From JAPUDQ01 sp964573015 (lineage in GTDB: Bacteria > Patescibacteriota > Saccharimonadia > Saccharimonadales > Saccharimonadaceae), in assembly GCA_964573015.1 (NCBI GenBank), contig CAZNHZ010000004.1, forward strand, positions 1 to 62,551: 62,551 bases of DNA. Direction: 5' to 3'. Shown piece by piece: positions 1-6,392 of this stretch; within the stretch, counting starts at the first letter, position 1, and each line of letters starts with the position of its first letter. The notes beneath the pieces were generated by a model. The model ran no database searches, was not told where the DNA came from, and was given only the letters and a program-made list of their open reading frames with translations. Made by a program: the position numbers and the translations under genes.

Positions 1-1642
1 TTTCGTTTATAACGATATTTCCGTTATAATACTCAAAGCCTAAATCGATTAGCTTGGACTGCATCAATCGCAAGCTAGGAACAATCTGGTTCCACGATAG
101 GTCGCATAGGTGCACCATTTTAAGACCAGACGGCTGCGTTGCAGCCAAAATACGGGCGGCTCGGAGAGCCGTCCATTGGTTTTTCTTGGGGGGAGAAACA
201 TTTTGGGCAGCCGTAGGCTGCGCCTTTTTGGTTTTTAGGAACAGGTTCAACCCGTCCATTTCAAGAAACGCCTGCTTAATGTCCACATAACTTCCACTTT
301 TTGCTATTTCACAGAGAGAAAGGGCTTGTTTGAGCCACTGGCACATAGGTTCAACCCAACTTCCGGTGGCAAGCGTTAATTTGCCTATTTGTTCCTCTAG
401 CGACTTTTTTTCACTCATTAACTCGGCTTGTTTACTACGATATGTTGGCTGGTCAATGTCTTGGTCTAAATAGCCGTCAAGAAGTCGCTGTAACTTGCCT
501 TGCAAGTTACTAATGCGCTCCTGCGCCTGTGAGATAAATGCGCCAATGGTTTCAGTAGCTCGTTTCTCGTCTGCTTCTAACATTGTTTCCATTTGCTCTG
601 CCCACGACTTCGGCAGGGCGTAGCCCTGCAAGATGTCCGACAACTGCGCCGCTAACTCTGGCTCGGTAACAGGCGGCTCTTTGCAAGTAATAGTTTTATG
701 CTTGCGTGTGCAACGGTAATAAACGTATTCGTGGGTATTGCCGTTCTTTTGGTGTTTCACTTTCTTTTCAGCAGTAATGGCTAGGTTGCACGTTGCACAC
801 TTTAGTAAACCGCAAAACACTTGCGGCGCAGTTGCGCCTTTTTGTGGTCGCCCCCTTTGTGCAAGCGTGGCTTGCACTTGGTCAAACAGTTTCTTGCTAA
901 TAATGGCGGTATGCTTGCCCTCGTGAGCTTCGCCAGCATATCTAAAATGCCCATAGTAAAACGGATTTGTTAAAAGCCGTTTTATCTGGTCTTTTGGGAA
1001 CTGTTTGCCAGAACTGGTAACAATTCCTTTACTGGCAAGAAAAACAGCAATATCTTCCAAACGGCTTGCGCCTTTGGCGTACAACTCAAAGGCTTCAACA
1101 ATAACTGGCGAACGCCGCTTATCTATAACTACTGTCTTTGTCCGAACGTCATTGATATAGCCAAAGGGCGCAAGTCCGGGGCGTTCGCCCCGCCGCACTT
1201 TCTGGCGTAAACCTCGCTTGGTGTTTTCGGACAAATTGTCTACATAGTATTTTGACTGACCAAAAGCGATAGACAACATAAACTTGCCTTGACTGGTGTT
1301 CTCGAACCAGAAAGTCGGGAACTTCAACGCTTGTAAATGCGTTTGGTCTAGTAAATAGACAATTTGTCCGCCGTCTACGGAGTTACGAGCAAGTCTATCA
1401 GGGTGCCATGCGATAATGCCGCTGGCTTCGCCAGCTTCAATGCGTTTTAGCATTGATCCGAACTTCGGGCGACCTGGAGTTTTCGCAGATTTCTTTTCAA
1501 TAATGGTATCTACAATATGCAACTGATTATCTGCGGCAAACTTCCGAAGTTCGGCTAATTGCGCTTCAATAGACAAAACTTGTTTGTCCTCTACGTCCGT
1601 ACTCTTGCGAGCGTACAGAAAATATTTTTGTTGGCTTTGCAT
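1..1642 (-). CDS. Large serine recombinase, C-terminus cut by window edge
   Basis: DNA recombinase of the large serine integrase family. The frame is open from the ATG at 1640-1642 to base 1 (547 codons), so the stop lies outside. Visible order: N-terminal resolvase domain with YARKSTD (catalytic Ser) and the helix GIIAWHPDRLARNS; recombinase domain (about residues 150-290) with NPFYYGHFRY; a zinc ribbon CATC...YYRCTRKH..TC; then a coiled region. The C-terminal 40 codons before MVHLCDLSWNQ are encoded by a hairpin-rich 125-bp stretch that recurs inverted just upstream of the gene (1797-1922). Family membership is clear. That it acts on the palindromic repeats of this window is inference from proximity and shared tail sequence. 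Confidence 0.9.
   Translation of the reverse strand, partial: MQSQQKYFLYARKSTDVEDKQVLSIEAQLAELRKFAADNQLHIVDTIIEKKSAKTPGRPKFGSMLKRIEAGEASGIIAWHPDRLARNSVDGGQIVYLLDQTHLQALKFPTFWFENTSQGKFMLSIAFGQSKYYVDNLSENTKRGLRQKVRRGERPGLAPFGYINDVRTKTVVIDKRRSPVIVEAFELYAKGASRLEDIAVFLASKGIVTSSGKQFPKDQIKRLLTNPFYYGHFRYAGEAHEGKHTAIISKKLFDQVQATLAQRGRPQKGATAPQVFCGLLKCATCNLAITAEKKVKHQKNGNTHEYVYYRCTRKHKTITCKEPPVTEPELAAQLSDILQGYALPKSWAEQMETMLEADEKRATETIGAFISQAQERISNLQGKLQRLLDGYLDQDIDQPTYRSKQAELMSEKKSLEEQIGKLTLATGSWVEPMCQWLKQALSLCEIAKSGSYVDIKQAFLEMDGLNLFLKTKKAQPTAAQNVSPPKKNQWTALRAARILAATQPSGLKMVHLCDLSWNQIVPSLRLMQSKLIDLGFEYYNGNIVINE
113..237 (-). repeat. Inverted repeat copy R-left, inside recombinase 3' end
   Basis: About 125 bp that recurs in inverted orientation at 1797-1922 with a handful of mismatches and a 2-base indel. 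Identity runs up to the tetranucleotide CACC (113-116; GGTG on the coding strand) and stops there. Inside the recombinase the sequence then codes MVHLCDLSWNQ; in the other copy it codes MVELYNEVRTYF. The stretch contains several short dyads such as GCAGCC...GGCTGC. Confidence 0.85.
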
Positions 1643-1796
1643 AATGTGTACCCCCTCACAACTTAAATAGCCGCCTAGCTGGACACAATTCAGGAAAAGC
1701 CTAAATTGTACTAGACGGCTATGTAAGCCAACTAAAAAAAGCTTTTCCGATTGAATTGTGTCCACTTGCATTATACCAAAAACCGCCAATGGCGGT
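1643..1796. promoter_or_regulatory. Recombinase upstream region with inverted repeats
   Basis: The region between the recombinase start and the R-right repeat has no gene. It contains two versions of GAATTGTGTCCA / TGGACACAATTC about 75 bases apart (1680-1690 and 1753-1764, inverted) and AAGCC/GGCTTAC motifs. These could be recombinase binding or regulatory sites. No clear -10/-35 pair was assigned. Confidence 0.3.
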
Positions 1797-1922
1797 AAAA
1801 ACCAAAAAGGCGCAGCCTACGGCTGCCCAAAGTTCTTTTCTCCCCCCAAGAAAAACCAATGGATGGCTCTCCGAGCCGCCCGTATTTTGGCTGCAACGCA
1901 GCCGTCTGGTCTTAAAATGGTG
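1797..1922 (+). repeat. Inverted repeat copy R-right
   Basis: Inverted partner of 113-237. It brackets the recombinase gene and its promoter region between two copies. It reads as a remnant of a recombinase 3' end (SPPKKNQWMALRAARILAAT...) and ends at GGTG (1919-1922), where it joins the AB block boundary. The copies match before GGTG and differ completely after it, so a recombination breakpoint sits at this tetranucleotide. Confidence 0.85.
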
Positions 1923-2100
1923 GAATTATACAACGAAGTTAGAACCTATTTCCAAGAAAATGCCTGAACCACGCCCCGCCAGCCCTAGATTTTGACTATT
2001 TTTGGATTTCCCCCACCGAATTTCTTTTTTTGCAGTTGAGAAAATCTAGGCCTGTCGGTGCGCTGCCGCTAAGCGGCAGAAACGAAATGGCGGTCGGTGG
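1919..2100 (+). repeat. Cassette boundary repeat A (left end of AB block)
   Basis: About 180 bp, the inverted counterpart of 4390-4571. The outer 68 bases match with one mismatch and code an ORF tail MVELYNEVRTYFQENA ending at 1967. Next comes a stem CCTAGATTTT (1984-1993) / AAAATCTAGG (2041-2050) around a conserved loop GGATTTCCCCCACCG (from 2004), then a second stem CTGCCGC/GCGGCAG and an outer CCAC.../...GTGG pairing. The stem bases differ from copy B yet remain complementary, which indicates that the fold is conserved. Confidence 0.85.
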
Positions 2101-2112
2101 TAAAATTGTGGT

Positions 2113-2793
2113 ATGAATGCAGGTGTACCCACAAAAGAAAGTGTTAAAGAACTGCTGGACTATCTCGGCAATCGTCTTTTTCATATAGAGAACTATTACT
2201 TAATCTATTGCGAATTAGTCTTGCACTACAACAAAGCTGTTAATGAGGATTCGTCAAAGGCGTACTTAAAAGTTATCAATGGGCACAAAGGATTCTTTAT
2301 GCCTGTACAGGAAAGTTTGCGAGCAACGTTAACTGTTGAGCTTTGTTCTTTTATCGTAAAGAAAGAACGAAAGTATAAATCTCTCGGCAAAGCCATTGAT
2401 GAGTTGAAGCAACTTCCAAATGCGCCTGACCTGAATTCTAAATACGATAACCTTCTTACAAGTCACGCCAATATAATCAGTCATCTTGAGAAGTTTCGCA
2501 ACCAATATTATGCCCACAAATCTTTTGCCGACTTACTTAAATTACCTAAGTCAAGTGATAAAGAGTTTCAAGAGTTATTCAAAGACATTAAAGATCTAAT
2601 GAACGAAGCGCACGCCTATTTTGGCAATATTATCTGGTTTATGGATGATGACGCTCGTGAATCAATAAAAGATACACACGATATGATGGATAATCTCCTT
2701 AGGGGCGAATCACAACGATTAAGCGAAATAGATGTTGAATACATCTCTGAAGTTTATAGAGATGGGAAGAAAAGGTGGCTTAGTCAGTCTTAA
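2113..2793 (+). CDS. AbiU2/HEPN-like protein
   Basis: 226-aa mostly helical soluble protein. Residues 129-135 read RNQYYAH, matching the Rx4-6H signature of HEPN ribonucleases, and the overall pattern resembles the AbiU2 (HEPN_AbiU2) family. It is the first gene of the AB cargo block, 13 bases after the boundary repeat, with HAD and EamA genes following on the same strand. HEPN proteins often serve in abortive infection or toxin-antitoxin systems, but no antitoxin-like partner is visible here. Fold assignment is moderately sure. Defence function is inference. Confidence 0.65.
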   Translation: MNAGVPTKESVKELLDYLGNRLFHIENYYLIYCELVLHYNKAVNEDSSKAYLKVINGHKGFFMPVQESLRATLTVELCSFIVKKERKYKSLGKAIDELKQLPNAPDLNSKYDNLLTSHANIISHLEKFRNQYYAHKSFADLLKLPKSSDKEFQELFKDIKDLMNEAHAYFGNIIWFMDDDARESIKDTHDMMDNLLRGESQRLSEIDVEYISEVYRDGKKRWLSQS

Positions 2794-2888
2794 TCGTTCT
2801 ATCTCATTCTTTAAACAGAAATGGCATGATAGCTGGGTGGCTTTCAGCAGATATTTGAACTACAATTATCTCAAGGAGAAATATACAA

Positions 2889-3518
2889 ATGAACTACCTT
2901 TTTGACTTAGACGGATTACTTATAAACTCAGAGGAGCTGCATCTTGACGCTAACAAAGTTTACTTCCGCCAGTTCGGTTTTGAGTTTAGTGAGGACTTAC
3001 ACAAACAAGGAACTGGCAAAAAGTTTGCCGAGTGGATAAAAACCGTTACGGACATTGACCTAGACGGCGAAACAATACTAAAAGAGCGTAACAAAGTGTA
3101 TTTTGAGTTGGCTGGAACCAGACTGCATTTAATGCCAGGTGCAAAAGAGGTTTTAGAGTATGCCAAGCAAAACGGCAAGACCGCTTTGGTAACGTCATCT
3201 AATCAAGATTATGTAGATTTTGTTTTTAACCACACTGGAATTGCTGGCTACTTTGACAAAGTAGTTGCTGGCGACCACGTTACTAAAGGCAAACCAGACC
3301 CAGAGGGCTATCTTATGGCTGCCAAAGATTTAGGCGTAGAACCTGCAACCTGTGTTGTCTTTGAGGACGCACCAAACGGCGTACAGGCTGGCAAAAACGC
3401 AGGTATGAAAGTTGTTGCTGTACCAAGTCCTTATGTAGTTGGCGACCCCGTTTTTGATACTGCTGATTTATTGCTTAATTCGTTAGAGGAATATATAGAG
3501 AACGAAAACAAACTATGA
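2889..3518 (+). CDS. HAD-superfamily hydrolase (beta-phosphoglucomutase-like)
   Basis: 209-aa haloacid dehalogenase-type phosphatase or phosphomutase. Motif I is DLDGLL at residues 6-11 (nucleophile Asp6, Asp8), motif II VTSSN, motif III Lys in GKPDPEGYL, and motif IV VFEDAPNGVQAG. A cap domain lies after motif I, as in PgmB, YcjU and Gph subfamilies. An AAGGAG ribosome site precedes the ATG by 7-8 bases. Its stop overlaps the next start (ATGA), so it is co-translated with the EamA exporter. The true substrate is unknown. Confidence 0.88.
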   Translation: MNYLFDLDGLLINSEELHLDANKVYFRQFGFEFSEDLHKQGTGKKFAEWIKTVTDIDLDGETILKERNKVYFELAGTRLHLMPGAKEVLEYAKQNGKTALVTSSNQDYVDFVFNHTGIAGYFDKVVAGDHVTKGKPDPEGYLMAAKDLGVEPATCVVFEDAPNGVQAGKNAGMKVVAVPSPYVVGDPVFDTADLLLNSLEEYIENENKL

Positions 3519-4384
3519 CTTGGCAACTGGCTATACTGGCACATCAAATACTGGAAACAGTATTTGCATTGATTTACAGGAATTACGCCAAAAAACACAC
3601 CCAAGACCATTACGTTACGAACGCTGTTATGTATCTGGCGACAGTCGTGCCGTTTGGCATTATTTGGTCAATCACGCAAGGCGGTGTATCACTTGATTTT
3701 TCAAATAGCATTTGGTGGTTCTTTGGCTTAGCTGGTTTACTTTTTGCTCTTAGCAACATAACTGCTTTCAAGGCAAACACAAGAGTTGAAGCCTCGCAGT
3801 TTGCTATCATTACCAGTTTCCGCACCGTAGTCGTTGTCATTGCTTCGTGGTTACTTTTGAGCGAACGGCTGACACCGGTACAAATGACAGGCGCAATAAT
3901 TGTATTTGCAGCAAGCTTATTTGTGATTTCACTTAACAGGCGACCTGATGCAAAAAGTAAGCTGGGCTTCTATTCAATTATTGCCGCCGTTTCGGCAATT
4001 TTGATGGGATTAGCAGTAACAAACGAAAAATATATTCTTAATTCTGTAGATATTGCAACTTACGTTGTGATTGGCTGGGGCTTACAAGCATTTTTTATGA
4101 CTGTTTTGGCAAACCGACAGCTTGCAAGAGTGCCTCAACTTGTCAAAGACGGCAGTATAAAAACTATTTTGCTGCTTGGTGGTTTGCGCACAGTTGCGGG
4201 GTTTTGTTTTATCAATGCCCTGCAATTGTCCAACAATGTTTCGCTTATTGCCTCAATTGCGGCTTTGCAGATTATCCTCGTAACCATTGGCGGTTATATT
4301 TTCCTCAATGAAAAGAAGTATGGCGTTCAGAAGTTTGTCGCCGCAAGCGCAGCGTTTGTTGGTGTAATTTTGCTGGTTCGCTAG
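3515..4384 (+). CDS. EamA/DMT-family membrane transporter
   Basis: 289-aa integral membrane protein with about 10 hydrophobic segments in two homologous halves, typical of drug/metabolite (EamA) exporters and importers. The second half shows the LGGLRTVAGFCFINAL...SLIASIAALQIILVTIGGYIFLNEKKY pattern of the family. It overlaps the HAD gene by four bases, so the pair probably forms a unit. It is the last gene of the AB block; the inverted boundary repeat B begins 6 bases after its stop. The substrate cannot be read from sequence. Confidence 0.85.
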   Translation: MTWQLAILAHQILETVFALIYRNYAKKHTQDHYVTNAVMYLATVVPFGIIWSITQGGVSLDFSNSIWWFFGLAGLLFALSNITAFKANTRVEASQFAIITSFRTVVVVIASWLLLSERLTPVQMTGAIIVFAASLFVISLNRRPDAKSKLGFYSIIAAVSAILMGLAVTNEKYILNSVDIATYVVIGWGLQAFFMTVLANRQLARVPQLVKDGSIKTILLLGGLRTVAGFCFINALQLSNNVSLIASIAALQIILVTIGGYIFLNEKKYGVQKFVAASAAFVGVILLVR

Positions 4385-4389
4385 ACCCG

Positions 4390-4571
4390 ACCACAGGCCG
4401 CCACGCCGTTTCTGCCGTTTTCGGCAGCCGACCCGACAGACCTGACTTTTTCCAAATTCAAAAAAGAAATTCGGCGGGGGGAAATCCAAAAAATGCAAAA
4501 GTCAGGGCTGGCGGGGCGTGGTTCAGACATTTTCTTGGAAATAGGTTCTAACTTCGTTGTATAATTCCACC
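4390..4571 (-). repeat. Cassette boundary repeat B (right end of AB block)
   Basis: Inverted partner of repeat A. On the minus strand it carries the ORF tail LVELYNEVRTYFQENV, then a stem CCTGACTTTT (plus 4441-4450) / AAAAGTCAGG (4497-4506) around the conserved loop (GGATTTCCCCCCGCCG on the minus strand), and CTGCCG/CGGCAG. Compared with A, matched changes on both stem sides preserve pairing. Its outer end is shared with the palindrome at 4568-4612. Confidence 0.85.
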
Positions 4572-4612
4572 AAGATAAAAACCTGGTATAAAACCAGGTT
4601 CATATCTTGGTG
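4568..4612. repeat. 45-bp palindrome P1 (candidate recombination site)
   Basis: Arms CACCAAGATAAAAACCTGG and CCAGGTTCATATCTTGGTG around TATAAAA, with two arm mismatches. Both ends point outward into short ORF tails: LVELYNEVRTYF on the minus strand (repeat B) and LVQFYIFAEPNSSV on the plus strand (repeat C). Length and near-symmetry fit the att sites of serine integrases. It has no T-tract, so it is not an ordinary terminator. Confidence 0.7.
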
Positions 4613-4779
4613 CAATTTTACATTTTTGCGGAACCGAATTCCAGCGTAGCTGCGAGTGCGTGAGCCGCGCCGCCTGGCCGCGGCAAGGCGGACGCGCCCC
4701 ACCAGCCGCCCCCTTTGCCTTTTTCTGAGATTTCCCCCCGCCGAATTTCTTTTTTAGCTGAAAAGGGGTTGGCTGGTGA
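4568..4779 (+). repeat. Cassette boundary repeat C (left end of CD block)
   Basis: 212 bp with an inverted copy at 6171-6381 that differs at only a few positions. Order: palindrome P1, ORF tail LVQFYIFAEP..., a GC-rich hairpin CCGCCT...AGGCGG, then stem CACCAGCC (4700-4707) and CCCCTTT (4710-4716) pairing with AAAGGGG (4762-4768) and GGCTGGTG (4771-4778). The stem encloses the conserved loop GATTTCCCCCCGCCGAATTT. The loop is the part shared with A, B, D and F; the stems are specific to each pair. Confidence 0.88.
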
Positions 4780-4945
4780 GTGCTACTTGATTGACGCCAT
4801 GTATTTGATGATAAAAAACTACACAAGGGTACTTTTAATCGAAAGTATAGTTGCGTATATTGCATAAGTGTGTTAATATATAAAAATCCTAGGAAACCTC
4901 CTGGGCTAGACTGGTGTTTTATACGCCAATAACGAAGGGAAAATC
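4780..4945. promoter_or_regulatory. Leader of the high-GC GRDP-like gene
   Basis: AT-rich stretch between repeat C and the next gene. It contains TTGCGTATATTGCATAAGTG and TTAATATATAAAA, a plausible promoter, and a small hairpin around CCTAGGAAACCTCCTGGG. No strong ribosome site precedes the ATG at 4946, although GAAGGGAAAATC is nearby. Confidence 0.35.
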
Positions 4946-5434
4946 ATGAGCGTGCAAACTCATGACGTCACTGATGTGGCGCCCGCAAGTGTTGAGCTTG
5001 CGAACCTGTCCATGATCAGCGACTCGCTTTGCGAGCGTCTGGTCTCCCGCATCGAGAAGGACGAGGACGTACCGCGAGAGCTCGCGGAGCGAATCCTCGA
5101 CCAGGCGCTCGGCTATCTGAAGCTGGCGTCTATCAAGCCCGACGGTCACTTCAGCCCGTCGCCGCTCGTGGATATCGGATGGCACACGTTCATCCTGTAC
5201 ACCCGCGAGTACGGCAAGTTCTGCCGCGACCTGACCGGCGGACGGTTCATCCACCACGAGCCGACCGACGAGGTGGGAGTGCCGAACCTCAGCAGCGGCC
5301 CCACCGGGACGATGCAGGCAATGCGCGAGTACGGCATCGTCGTCGATGAGCCTCTGTGGGCGCACATGCACGCAGGTGACTGCAGCAACTGCAACGATGG
5401 CCAGGGCTGTCAGTGCGGGTCGTGCAACTACTGA
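4946..5434 (+). CDS. Glycine-rich-domain-like (GRDP-like) protein, high-GC import
   Basis: 162-aa protein of unknown function. Residues about 75-110 carry VDIGWHTFILYTREY.KFC and GRFIHHEP, the hallmark of the GRDP-like family found in actinobacteria. The C-terminus is Cys-rich (CSNCNDGQGCQCGSC), suggesting metal binding. Codons are strongly GC-ending (GAG, GTC, CGC, CTG), unlike neighbouring genes, which points to transfer from a high-GC donor. It sits alone between repeat C and a strong terminator. Family match is moderately sure. The actinobacterial source is inference from codon use. Confidence 0.7.
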   Translation: MSVQTHDVTDVAPASVELANLSMISDSLCERLVSRIEKDEDVPRELAERILDQALGYLKLASIKPDGHFSPSPLVDIGWHTFILYTREYGKFCRDLTGGRFIHHEPTDEVGVPNLSSGPTGTMQAMREYGIVVDEPLWAHMHAGDCSNCNDGQGCQCGSCNY

Positions 5435-5459
5435 TCAGGCCTTTCGGCTAGATCACTCG

Positions 5460-5500
5460 CCCCTGGTGTATATCTACGGATATACACCAGGGGTTCTTCA
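5460..5500 (+). terminator. Strong hairpin terminator after GRDP-like gene
   Basis: Perfect 15-bp stem CCCCTGGTGTATATC / GATATACACCAGGGG (5460-5474 and 5479-5493) with loop TACG, followed by TTCTTCATTTT. It separates the GRDP-like gene from the methyltransferase. Confidence 0.85.
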
Positions 5501-5508
5501 TTTTATGA

Positions 5509-5514
5509 TATAAT
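5509..5514 (+). promoter_or_regulatory. -10 box of methyltransferase gene
   Basis: TATAAT 13 bases before the ATG at 5528. The -35 position falls on the right arm of the preceding terminator, with no good match to TTGACA, so the promoter is assigned on the -10 only. Confidence 0.45.
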
Positions 5515-5527
5515 TGAGAGCGCATAT

Positions 5528-6079
5528 ATGAAAAATACAGATTGGAATACTCAATACAAAAACGACCGCGATTATGTATGGCTTTCTACGAACCGACTCG
5601 CCTACGTGTTGAGCCGGGTTGACGCACCGAAGAGCTCACGAGCACTTGATATCGGTTGTGGCACTGGCCAATTGTGTCGCGATCTCGTGCATCGAGGCTT
5701 TACTGTTAGAGGTATTGACTACTCCGACGCCGCCATACGTCAAGCTAGGCAGTCTACCGTACTGCCTATAGATACGATACGTTTTGATGTCTGCGATATT
5801 GAAAAAGAGGAGATTGGTACTGAAAATAAGTTTGATCTAATATTTTGTAAATATGTGCTTCCTTTCATAGTAGACAAAGGTGTTTTTTTGCAAAAGGTAG
5901 CGTCGCTCAAGACAGACGCCGGGTTTTTCATTGTCATTAGCCCAGATTCTGCATCGCTACCAGTTGCAAAGCAACGTATAGCCATGGATCATAAAGAGAT
6001 TATGGCTATACTATCTGCACACTTTGACGATGTGACCTCGGAGCATATCGACAGAGATTACGTTTATTATGCTAAATAG
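5528..6079 (+). CDS. Class I SAM-dependent methyltransferase
   Basis: 183-aa Rossmann-fold methyltransferase. Motif I is LDIGCGTGQL (residues about 40-49), followed by the acidic loop GIDYSDAAI and FDLIFCKYVLPF as motif IV. It resembles Methyltransf_11/25 enzymes such as UbiE/TehB-like small-molecule methylases. The N-terminus DWNTQYKNDRDYVW is typical of the tellurite-resistance TehB-like group, but the substrate cannot be told. Second gene of the CD cargo block, in typical low-GC codons unlike its neighbour at 4946, so the block appears assembled from different sources. Confidence 0.85.
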   Translation: MKNTDWNTQYKNDRDYVWLSTNRLAYVLSRVDAPKSSRALDIGCGTGQLCRDLVHRGFTVRGIDYSDAAIRQARQSTVLPIDTIRFDVCDIEKEEIGTENKFDLIFCKYVLPFIVDKGVFLQKVASLKTDAGFFIVISPDSASLPVAKQRIAMDHKEIMAILSAHFDDVTSEHIDRDYVYYAK

Positions 6080-6170
6080 CAAGTACACCTCGAATGCTAC
6101 TCGCGAATACATTGAGATGTATTCAAAATCATAGATTCTTGATAGCTGTTCATTAATAGACGTATCGTGA

Positions 6171-6381
6171 TCACCAGCCAACCCCTTTTCAGCTAAAAAA
6201 GAAATTCGGCGGTGGGGAATCTCAGAAAAAGGCAAAGGGGGCGGCTGGTGGGGTGCGTCCGCCTTGCCGCGGCCAGGCGGCGCGGCTCACGCACTCGCAG
6301 CTACGCTGGAATTCGGTTCCGCAAAAATGTAAAATTGCACCAAGATATGAACCTGGTTTTATACCAGGTTTTTATCTTGGT
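6171..6381 (-). repeat. Cassette boundary repeat D with palindrome P2 (right end of CD block)
   Basis: Inverted copy of repeat C, nearly identical over 211 bp (a few substitutions, mainly in the GATTTCCCC loop). Its outer end is palindrome P2 (6338-6381: CACCAAGATATGAACCTGG ... CCAGGTTTTTATCTTGGT), whose last base has changed to A. It abuts the 3' end of the next gene, whose stop is 12 bases away, so the block was inserted directly behind the substrate-binding protein gene. Confidence 0.88.
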
Positions 6382-6392
6382 ATACGCCATCA

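Noticed and set aside
1756..1995. Separate small proteins in the R-right/A region
   Set aside because: They read through copied recombinase 3' sequence and boundary repeat, so they are remnants, not genes.
1919..4571. Integron with attC sites
   Set aside because: No tyrosine integrase (IntI) and no GTTRRRY core; copies are inverted, and a serine recombinase is present instead.
4548..4865. 105-aa reading frame over repeats B and C
   Set aside because: It only crosses repeat DNA and has no protein-like features; treated as a shadow of the inverted repeats.
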